A stretch of DNA of 64,000 nucleotides from Thetidibacter halocola (GTDB lineage: Bacteria > Pseudomonadota > Alphaproteobacteria > Rhodobacterales > Rhodobacteraceae): assembly GCF_018224955.1 (NCBI RefSeq), contig NZ_JAGTUU010000011.1, positions 50,738-114,737 of the forward strand. The letters are read 5' to 3'. A program made the translations under genes and the position numbers. The notes beneath the pieces were generated by a model. That model was not told the origin of the DNA, made no database searches, and saw nothing but the letters and a program-made list of their open reading frames with translations. This document shows, in pieces, positions 35,717 to 43,250 of the stretch. Position 1 is the stretch's first letter. Every line of letters starts with the position of its first letter.

Positions 35717-36067
35717 GACGGCGCCTACGACACGCGCCACTGCCACAGCGCCATCATAGAGCGTGACGCCATCCCGATCATTCCCATCCGCAAGAACGGC
35801 TGACCCTGGAAAGGGGACTGTCCGGCCGCAAAGGTCCGCAACGACACATTGCGCGCGACGCGATACTGCGGCCGAGCATTCTGGAAACGCTGGACCGGAT
35901 ACCACGCCCGCAGCCGGATCGAGGCGAGGAGGCGCTGCCTGAAAGCCTTCGGCGAGCGCATCGCCGCGAGAGACCCCGACCGCCAGACCGCCGAAATCCA
36001 AATCCGCATCGCCCTCATGAACCGTTTCTCGGCCCTCGGCACCGCCGAGATCGTCCGCGTGGCCTGA

Positions 36068-36594
36068 CGTCAGCTGGGAAAGGGGCAGTCGCGCCTTAAG
36101 CGTGACTTCTGCAACAATGCCGATGCGCTTGCAAAAAGGTGCTTTTCTGGTTAGCGTATTAATGTTGTGAGGCATCTTTTTTCCTGTAACAGGTATCGTG
36201 GAAGTGGCCTTTGGTCACGCTGAGATTGACGGTTGGCGGTTCAGGGCGGGCCGTCTGGTCTTGGGAGAGACTTACAGGCTTCGGGCAAATCAGAAGAAAC
36301 GCACCTGTCTTAAGTTGAGCTAGTAGAAAGAGTATAGATGACTGGTATTTCCTTACCGGGATGTTTCCCGAAGATATTGAACGGCTTGATCAACGTATCC
36401 GGAAGCCTGGCCGACGATCGACGGCGTTGCAAACAGGCATTGGCCTGACCGGTTCCCCGTGACACGGGAAGACGTCCCGCCCTACCAGGACGCAGTGTAA
36501 TACATCCGGGCCTTTGCCCGGTATTTCATCCTTTCCACCCGATGTATCTCGCACCTCGTTTTCCAAAGAAACATGACTTTTCCGGACCGCAGCC
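36068..36594. other. 527-bp non-coding region upstream of the giant surface protein
   Basis: No supported gene. It is visibly more AT-rich in its first half than the surroundings. Dyads seen: CCTGTAACAGG at 36183-36193, CCCGTGACACGGG at 36456-36468, and a hairpin CCGGGC-CTTT-GCCCGG at 36506-36521. The left part next to the IS5 remnant may hold the element's right end (GGGAAAGGGGCAGTC near 36078), but no matching left repeat was found. I see no clear Shine-Dalgarno before the ATG at 36595. The region probably carries the promoter and regulatory sites of the downstream gene. Confidence 0.5.
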
Positions 36595-39500
36595 ATGCCA
36601 AATGAATCGCCCATCCTACTGACCGATACGTTCAGCTTCGAAAAGTTCGTTGTGGACAACACGATGACCGCAACACATGCCGTCGCGGCCGCCGACTTCG
36701 ACGGCGACGGTGACATCGACCTCGTCTCGACGGCCGAGGACGACAACACCGTCGCGTGGTTCCGCAACGATGGTGGACTGGGCTTCACCAAGATCGTGAT
36801 CGATGCATCCTTCCTTCAGGCCTATCCGGTCAGTGTGGCGGACATGAACGGTGACGGCTTCATAGATGTCCTCGCCGGTGGCTACGGGCAGGACGAGTAC
36901 CGGATCTACGTCAACGATGGGGTAGGCAATTTTTCCCTCGGCGCGACATTGGTCGCCGACGGGGCGCACAGCATCTTCGGCATCGACATGGACAGCGACG
37001 GCGACATGGATGTCGTCGTGGCCGATCAGGACGGCAACCGCATCGCCTGGTATCAGAATGATGGCGCGCTGAACTTTGCCGCCTTCGCGGTCGATGCGTC
37101 CTTGAAATGGGCAAAGACCGCGGTGCCCGCGGACGTGAATGGCGACGGTTTCGTAGACATCATCGGAACCTGGAACCGGGGCAGTTTTGTCAGGCTCTAC
37201 CTGAACGACGGAGAACAGAACTTCACCGCCCAGACCGTGGATGCGACCATCGATGGCGCCTATTTCGCCGTTGCAGCCGATCTCGATGGAGATGGCGACG
37301 TCGATATCGTCTCGGTCGGACACAAGGACAACACGCTGGCGTGGTACCAGAACGACGGCAACCAGACCTTTACCAAGATCGCGATCGATACCGCCGTTGC
37401 GGGCGCGCGCTCGGTGGTGGCGCGCGATGTCGACCTTGACGGCGACATCGACCTGTTGGCGACGGCGCGTCTTGGCGATGCGATCAACCTTTACCTAAAC
37501 GACGGCACCGGCACGTTCACCGGCAGCGCCCTGGATGCCACAGCGCCCGGCGCGTATGGTGTCGATACGTTCGACGTCAATCTCGACGGCTTGCCCGACG
37601 TGATCGCCGCGCTGCGAGACAGCGGCGAAGTCGTCGTCTACTTCCAGACAAGGGGCCAGTCGGCCCAGGTCACGCAGGGAAGCAGCGTCGTGATCGACAA
37701 CACGCGCCTCCAGGCCGTTGATGTCGATGACGATCCGTCAAGCCTTATCTATACGCTGGATACCTTGCCGACTTCGGGGGAACTGCGTCTCGGTGGTGGT
37801 CTGCTCGGGGCTGGCGGCAACTTCACCCAGGCGGATGTCGATGCCGGCCTGCTAACCTATGTCCACGACGGCACCTCCGGGACAAACGACACTTTCGCCT
37901 TCACGCTGGCCGATGGTGGCGAGGACGGGGCGCAATCGATATCCAGCAGTTTTTTCCTTGCGATCAATACCGGTGAACTGGACGCCGTGCCGGATGCGTT
38001 CACGACGAATTTCGGTGAAATGCTGTTCATCGACATTCCGGCCGACCTCCTGGCAAATGACATTGCCGGCGGAGGACAGACGCCGGGATTCGATGGGTTC
38101 ACCCTGCCCTCAAATGGCAGCCTGATCCGCAGCGGCGACACGTTGACCTACACGCCGAACCCGGGCTTCGACGGGATCGACGGTTTCACCTACACGGTGA
38201 GCGACGGGGGTCTCAGCGATACGGCCTCGGTGAGCATCACGGTTCTCGGCGCCCCGGCAGAACTCGTGTCGGACGATTTCTCGGACCCCGCGCTGTCGGG
38301 GATCTGGACGCAGGCCGGCCCGGCGGGCACCTCGGTCGCGCTGGGGGTCGAGGGGGACGACAAGTTCGTGCGCCTCTCGACGCCGGCTGGGAACTACGAC
38401 GCGTTCAACCAGAACAACGCGGCGCGGCTGCTGCAGGCGGTGGCGGACACCGATTTCGAGGTCGAGGCGCGGTTCCTGTCGGTGCCGGTCGATGGCAACG
38501 AGTTCCAGGGCATCCTGGTCGAGCAGGACGCGAACACCTGGATGCGGTTCGACACCTATTCGAATGGCACGAACCTGATCGCCTTCGCGGCGGTGACGGT
38601 GAACGGGTCGTCATCGATCGCGATCAATAACGTGACGATCCCCGGCGGCGAGGCGCCCTACCTGCGGGTGACGCGGGTCGGCGACGCGTTCACCTTTGCC
38701 TATTCCACCGACGGCGTGAGCTATGTCACCGCCGGCACGGTCACGCGGGCGATCGAGGTCAACGCGATCGGCCCCTTCGCCGGCAGCACCAGCGGCGCCG
38801 GCGGCTTCGACGCCAAGGTGGACTACTTCTTCAACACCGCCAGCCCGATCGTGCCGGAGGATGACGTCGGATCGCCGGGCAACCAACCGCCCGTGGCTGT
38901 TGACGACGCGTTTTCGACCGGGCCCGGTGTGCCGCTGGCGGGCGACGTGCTGGCGAACGACAGCGATCCCGAGGGCGACCCGCTGACCGCCGCGGTCCTG
39001 AGCGGCCCGGTCAACGGCACGCTGAGCCTGAACCCGGACGGCACGTTCGACTACACGCCGAACCCGGGCTTCGACGGATCCGACGGGTTCACCTACACGG
39101 TGAGCGACGGCAGCGCCACCGACGAGGGCGCCGTCGCCATCACGGTTCTCGCGGCTCTGACGGATCCGGTGTCGGACGATTTCTCGGACCCCGCGCTGTC
39201 GGGGATCTGGACGCAGGCCGGCCCGGCGGGCACCTCGGTCGCGCTGGGGGTCGAGGGGGACGAGAAGTTCGTGCGGCTCTCGACGCCGGCTGGGAACTAC
39301 GACGCGTTCAACCAGAACAACGCGGCGCGGCTGCTGCAGGCGGTGGCGGACACCGATTTCGAGGTCGAGGCGCGGTTCCTGTCGGTGCCGGTCGACGGCA
39401 ACGAGTTCCAGGGCATCCTGGTCGAGCAGGACGCGAACACCTGGATGCGGTTCGACACCTATTCGAACGGCACGAACCTGATCGCCTTCGCGGCGGTGAC

Positions 39501-42500
39501 GGTGAACGGGTCGTCATCGATCGCGATCAATAACGTGACGATCCCCGGCGGCGAGGCGCCCTATCTGCGGGTGACGCGGGTCGGCGACGAGTTCACCTTT
39601 GCCTATTCCACCGACGGCGTGAGCTATGTCACCGCCGGCACGGTGACGCGGGCGATCGAGGTCAACGCGATCGGCCCCTTCGCCGGCAGCACCAACGGCG
39701 CCGGCGGCTTCGACGCCAAGGTGGACTACTTCTTCAACACCGCCAGCCCGATCGTGCCGGAGGATCCTGTATCGACCCTGCCGCAGCCGGTCTTCGACTT
39801 GCCCGGGGCGCGAAGCTTCGATGGCAGCGCGGCCGCGGTGCTGGAACTGCCGCATGACGCGATCTATGCGCTGGCCGAAGGCACCATCGCCTTCGCCTTC
39901 ACGGCGGCGGATACCAACGGCGCGCAGGGGCTGTTCACCAAGGACGCCTCCGGGTTCGCGGGCGGCGGCAACCATTTCGCGCTGTATCTCGACGGCACGG
40001 TGCTGACCGCGCGGTTCCAGGACGGCGCCGCGTCCGAGACGGTGAAGGTCAACGGCATCGAGGCGAACCGCGAATACGAGGTCGCCGTCACCTTCGACGC
40101 CGGCGGCGGGACGGTCTGGCTCGACGGCGTCGCAGTCGCCACGTCCGCGTTGGTCATGGACTGGAGCGGTGGCGGCAATGTCGAGTACATCCAGTGGGGC
40201 GGCCGCGGCTGGGGCAGCCAGACCGGCCAGCCCGGCTTCGACGCGCCGTTCGAAGGCACCATCTCCGACATGCAGGTCTACGACACCGCGCTCGACGCGA
40301 CACAGATCGCAGAACTGGCGGGTGGTGGCGTAAACCAACCGCCCGTGGCTGTTGACGACGCGTTTTCGACCGGGCCCGGTGTGCCGCTGGCGGGCGACGT
40401 GCTGGCGAACGACAGCGATCCCGAGGGCGACCCGCTGACCGCCGCGGTCCTGAGCGGCCCGGTCAACGGCACGCTGAGCCTGAACCCGGACGGCACGTTC
40501 GACTACACGCCGAACCCGGGCTTCGACGGATCCGACGGGTTCACCTACACGGTGAGCGACGGCAGCGCCACCGACGAGGGCGCCGTCGCCATCACGGTTC
40601 TCGCGGCTCTGACGGATCCGGTGTCGGACGATTTCTCGGACCCCGCGCTGTCGGGGATCTGGACGCAGGCCGGCCCGGCGGGCACCTCGGTCGCGCTGGG
40701 GGTCGAGGGGGACGAGAAGTTCGTGCGGCTCTCGACGCCGGCTGGGAACTACGACGCGTTCAACCAGAACAACGCGGCGCGGCTGCTGCAGGCGGTGGCG
40801 GACACCGATTTCGAGGTCGAGGCGCGGTTCCTGTCGGTGCCGGTCGACGGCAACGAGTTCCAGGGCATCCTGGTCGAGCAGGACGCGAACACCTGGATGC
40901 GGTTCGACACCTATTCGAACGGCACGAACCTGATCGCCTTCGCGGCGGTGACGGTGAACGGGTCGTCATCGATCGCGATCAATAACGTGACGATCCCCGG
41001 CGGCGAGGCGCCCTATCTGCGGGTGACGCGGGTCGGCGACGAGTTCACCTTTGCCTATTCCACCGACGGCGTGAGCTATGTCACCGCCGGCACGGTGACG
41101 CGGGCGATCGAGGTCAACGCGATCGGCCCCTTCGCCGGCAGCACCAACGGCGCCGGCGGCTTCGACGCCAAGGTGGACTACTTCTTCAACACCGCCAGCC
41201 CGATCGTGCCGGAGGATCCTGTATCGACCCTGCCGCAGCCGGTCTTCGACTTGCCCGGGGCGCGAAGCTTCGATGGCAGCGCGGCCGCGGTGCTGGAACT
41301 GCCGCATGACGCGATCTATGCGCTGGCCGAAGGCACCATCGCCTTCGCCTTCACGGCGGCGGATACCAACGGCGCGCAGGGGCTGTTCACCAAGGACGCC
41401 TCCGGGTTCGCGGGCGGCGGCAACCATTTCGCGCTGTATCTCGACGGCACGGTGCTGACCGCGCGGTTCCAGGACGGCGCCGCGTCCGAGACGGTGAAGG
41501 TCAACGGCATCGAGGCGAACCGCGAATACGAGGTCGCCGTCACCTTCGACGCCGGCGGCGGGACGGTCTGGCTCGACGGCGTCGCAGTCGCCACGTCCGC
41601 GTTGGTCATGGACTGGAGCGGTGGCGGCAATGTCGAGTACATCCAGTGGGGCGGCCGCGGCTGGGGCAGCCAGACCGGCCAGCCCGGCTTCGACGCGCCG
41701 TTCGAAGGCACCATCTCCGACATGCAGGTCTACGACACCGCGCTCGACGCGACACAGATCGCAGAACTGGCGGTCCAGCCCGCGGGCGGCAACGCGCCTC
41801 CGGTTCCGGATGACGAAACCTTGGTGACAAGCGAAGATACCCCGGCGGCGATCACGGTCAGCGAGATCCTGGACGGAGACACCGACCCTGACGGCGATAC
41901 ACTCTCGTTCGAGGGCCTGGCCTCGCAGCCGCAGAACGGCACGGCCGTCTACGATGCAACGGCCGGAACCGTCACCTATACGCCCGGTCCGGACTATTTC
42001 GGCTTCGACAGCTTTGGCGTGCTCATCGGCGACGGTGCAGGCGGCTTTGCCCAATCGCTGGTCGCCGTAACCGTGGACCCGGTCGAGGACGATCCGGTTG
42101 CGAACGACGACTTGGCCAGCATGCAGGCGGGCGGGACCGCGACGATCAACGTTCTTGGCAACGATGTCGATGTCGATGGCGACACGCTGGTGATCCAGTC
42201 CTTCGACGCGGCATCGGCGAATGGTGGCAGCGTGACCGGCAATGGCGATGGCATGCTGACCTATACCCCGCCCGTCGGGTTCTTGGGCGAGGACACGTTC
42301 ACCTATGTTGTCAGCGACGGGGCCGGACCGACCGATACGGCGACGGTCACCGTGACGGTCTCCAAGGAGCCTGTCCTGCCGGTTCCGGTCTTTGTCCAAG
42401 GCGGGGTCACGACCTATTCCGGCGCATCCGCGGATGTCGACAATTATGCGCCTGGCGACCTGCCGCTTGCCATTGCCGAGGGCACCATCGCCTTCTCGTT

Positions 42501-42942
42501 CATCGACGGCGATCCCGGGATCCGGCAGGGACTGGTCGTGAGGGATGCGTCGAGTTTCGTAGGCGGCGGTAACCATTTCGCGGCCTATGTCGATCGCGGC
42601 GACCTCAAGCTTCGCTTTCAGGACGGGGCGGACGATGTGACCTTCGTGTTCGCGGATCTGAACCCGAACGAGGAATACGAGGTCGCGGCGACCTTCAGCG
42701 CATCCGGGGTTGCGCTGTATGTGAACGGCGCCCTGATCGACAGCGACCCGCTTGTGATGAATTGGGAAACCAATGTCGAGTGGCTGCAGGTCGGCGGCCT
42801 CGGCTGGGGCAGTGCAACCGGATCGAGCGCGTTTTCCAACCCTTTCTCGGGCCAGATCGCGGATGTGGAGATCTACGACGAAATGCTGTCCGACGCGTTC
42901 ATCGCCGATCTTGCGGCGGTTTCGTCCTTCGATATCGCGTGA
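36595..42942 (+). CDS. giant FG-GAP/Ig-like/DUF1349-like/LamG-like repeat surface protein
   Basis: A 2115-residue protein. Residues 1-355 hold about seven FG-GAP/VCBS repeats (DFDGDGDIDLV, DMNGDGFIDVL) forming a beta-propeller. Residues 360-465 are cadherin-3-like and 465-555 Ig-like (VPDAF...GFTYTVSDGG). Then DUF1349-like concanavalin modules (DDFSDPALSGIW) start near 556, 860 and 1344, Ig-like modules (NQPPVAVDDAF) at 763 and 1247, and LamG-like modules (FDLPGARSFDGSAAAVLE) near 1063 and 1547, with a divergent one at the C-terminus. Residues 763-1242 and 1247-1726 are identical. No signal peptide or RTX block is seen, so type I secretion by a C-terminal signal is guessed. Adhesion or glycan binding is inferred. 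Confidence 0.85.
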   Translation: MPNESPILLTDTFSFEKFVVDNTMTATHAVAAADFDGDGDIDLVSTAEDDNTVAWFRNDGGLGFTKIVIDASFLQAYPVSVADMNGDGFIDVLAGGYGQDEYRIYVNDGVGNFSLGATLVADGAHSIFGIDMDSDGDMDVVVADQDGNRIAWYQNDGALNFAAFAVDASLKWAKTAVPADVNGDGFVDIIGTWNRGSFVRLYLNDGEQNFTAQTVDATIDGAYFAVAADLDGDGDVDIVSVGHKDNTLAWYQNDGNQTFTKIAIDTAVAGARSVVARDVDLDGDIDLLATARLGDAINLYLNDGTGTFTGSALDATAPGAYGVDTFDVNLDGLPDVIAALRDSGEVVVYFQTRGQSAQVTQGSSVVIDNTRLQAVDVDDDPSSLIYTLDTLPTSGELRLGGGLLGAGGNFTQADVDAGLLTYVHDGTSGTNDTFAFTLADGGEDGAQSISSSFFLAINTGELDAVPDAFTTNFGEMLFIDIPADLLANDIAGGGQTPGFDGFTLPSNGSLIRSGDTLTYTPNPGFDGIDGFTYTVSDGGLSDTASVSITVLGAPAELVSDDFSDPALSGIWTQAGPAGTSVALGVEGDDKFVRLSTPAGNYDAFNQNNAARLLQAVADTDFEVEARFLSVPVDGNEFQGILVEQDANTWMRFDTYSNGTNLIAFAAVTVNGSSSIAINNVTIPGGEAPYLRVTRVGDAFTFAYSTDGVSYVTAGTVTRAIEVNAIGPFAGSTSGAGGFDAKVDYFFNTASPIVPEDDVGSPGNQPPVAVDDAFSTGPGVPLAGDVLANDSDPEGDPLTAAVLSGPVNGTLSLNPDGTFDYTPNPGFDGSDGFTYTVSDGSATDEGAVAITVLAALTDPVSDDFSDPALSGIWTQAGPAGTSVALGVEGDEKFVRLSTPAGNYDAFNQNNAARLLQAVADTDFEVEARFLSVPVDGNEFQGILVEQDANTWMRFDTYSNGTNLIAFAAVTVNGSSSIAINNVTIPGGEAPYLRVTRVGDEFTFAYSTDGVSYVTAGTVTRAIEVNAIGPFAGSTNGAGGFDAKVDYFFNTASPIVPEDPVSTLPQPVFDLPGARSFDGSAAAVLELPHDAIYALAEGTIAFAFTAADTNGAQGLFTKDASGFAGGGNHFALYLDGTVLTARFQDGAASETVKVNGIEANREYEVAVTFDAGGGTVWLDGVAVATSALVMDWSGGGNVEYIQWGGRGWGSQTGQPGFDAPFEGTISDMQVYDTALDATQIAELAGGGVNQPPVAVDDAFSTGPGVPLAGDVLANDSDPEGDPLTAAVLSGPVNGTLSLNPDGTFDYTPNPGFDGSDGFTYTVSDGSATDEGAVAITVLAALTDPVSDDFSDPALSGIWTQAGPAGTSVALGVEGDEKFVRLSTPAGNYDAFNQNNAARLLQAVADTDFEVEARFLSVPVDGNEFQGILVEQDANTWMRFDTYSNGTNLIAFAAVTVNGSSSIAINNVTIPGGEAPYLRVTRVGDEFTFAYSTDGVSYVTAGTVTRAIEVNAIGPFAGSTNGAGGFDAKVDYFFNTASPIVPEDPVSTLPQPVFDLPGARSFDGSAAAVLELPHDAIYALAEGTIAFAFTAADTNGAQGLFTKDASGFAGGGNHFALYLDGTVLTARFQDGAASETVKVNGIEANREYEVAVTFDAGGGTVWLDGVAVATSALVMDWSGGGNVEYIQWGGRGWGSQTGQPGFDAPFEGTISDMQVYDTALDATQIAELAVQPAGGNAPPVPDDETLVTSEDTPAAITVSEILDGDTDPDGDTLSFEGLASQPQNGTAVYDATAGTVTYTPGPDYFGFDSFGVLIGDGAGGFAQSLVAVTVDPVEDDPVANDDLASMQAGGTATINVLGNDVDVDGDTLVIQSFDAASANGGSVTGNGDGMLTYTPPVGFLGEDTFTYVVSDGAGPTDTATVTVTVSKEPVLPVPVFVQGGVTTYSGASADVDNYAPGDLPLAIAEGTIAFSFIDGDPGIRQGLVVRDASSFVGGGNHFAAYVDRGDLKLRFQDGADDVTFVFADLNPNEEYEVAATFSASGVALYVNGALIDSDPLVMNWETNVEWLQVGGLGWGSATGSSAFSNPFSGQIADVEIYDEMLSDAFIADLAAVSSFDIA
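38262..38868 (+). repeat. diverged first copy of the DUF1349-like module
   Basis: About 600 bp closely matching 39165-39767 and 40617-41219 but with scattered substitutions, including codons giving Lys context DDKFV versus DEKFV, GDAF versus GDEF, and Ser versus Asn in STSGAG/STNGAG. It is an older duplicate than the two identical units downstream. Confidence 0.85.
38881..40320 (+). repeat. 1440-bp direct repeat, unit 1 (Ig-like + DUF1349-like + LamG-like)
   Basis: This unit encodes 480 residues from NQPPVAVDDAF to TQIAELA. It appears identical at DNA level to 40333-41772 wherever I compared lines, and the two translations are identical throughout. The units are offset by 1452 bp (484 codons), with a 12-bp spacer encoding GGGV. 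Confidence 0.9.
40333..41772 (+). repeat. 1440-bp direct repeat, unit 2
   Basis: Second copy of the module cassette starting at 38881. After it the sequence diverges into a distinct Ig-like region (NAPPVPDDETL). Sequence identity without silent changes implies a very recent duplication or gene conversion. Confidence 0.9.
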
Positions 42943-43250
42943 CGCGAACCAGCCGCCTGGGTCGCCTGCCCTGCCCGCATCGCGTGTCGGGCGGGAACGG
43001 CGGGATCACCCCGAATGGGCCTGACCAACGGTGCCTTCCGTGGATGAACGCGGTTGTCACGGCTCGATACGCTCTTGAACCAGGGCCGAAAGCCAGTCAT
43101 CGCGACCGCAGATTGTCACGCGCGTTTTGACGGCCCCTAAGGCGGATAGAGGTTGTCCTGGGGCCACGTATTGCCGTGGCGCCTGTAGCGAGAGAGGAAC
43201 AACACTCGCTACAGGCGAAGCCTTCGTGACATGGCCTTGCCGCGCTTGCC
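42943..43250. other. 308-bp intergenic region between convergent surface-protein genes
   Basis: No gene is supported. The only clear structure is the pair of hairpins at 43163-43216. The remainder is GC-rich with no recognised motif. Confidence 0.6.
43163..43216. terminator. two adjacent hairpins, probable bidirectional terminator
   Basis: GCCACG-TATTGC-CGTGGC (43163-43180) is followed immediately by a perfect 12-bp stem GCCTGTAGCGAG / CTCGCTACAGGC with a 12-nt loop (43181-43216). They lie between the convergent giant protein and RTX-VWA genes. There is no T tract on either side. Confidence 0.55.

Larger units (their letters stand above)
35061..36067 (+). pseudogene. IS5-family transposase, broken by two hairpin insertions and a nonsense codon
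   Basis: The sequence encodes an IS5 (IS427-like) transposase: PSPARYRTTNWSSYNASLR, GRPPVFSDAAIQF, FLGDGEWQARKHG, then DGAYDTRHCHSAII, RKNG and a C-terminal AFWKRWTGYHARS...MNRFSALGTAEIVRVA. It is interrupted by inserts at 35414-35454 (41 nt) and 35677-35716 (40 nt), which together restore frame, and by TGA at 35801-35803 where CGA (Arg) would fit. The initiator region is joined directly to IS3 orfB without a left inverted repeat, suggesting a recombination junction rather than clean insertion. Confidence 0.82.

Noticed and set aside
38262..41772. Possible CRISPR or satellite array
   Set aside because: Repeats are hundreds of bases long, in frame and coding for protein modules; there are no short repeats with spacers.
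40966..42576. Long minus-strand frames repeated inside the giant surface-protein gene
   Set aside because: They recur exactly with the duplicated cassette and have no domain similarity; shadows of the plus-strand repeat.
36595..42942. RTX classification of the giant protein
   Set aside because: No GGxGxD nonapeptide block is present; the DxDGDGxxD motifs belong to FG-GAP propeller repeats.
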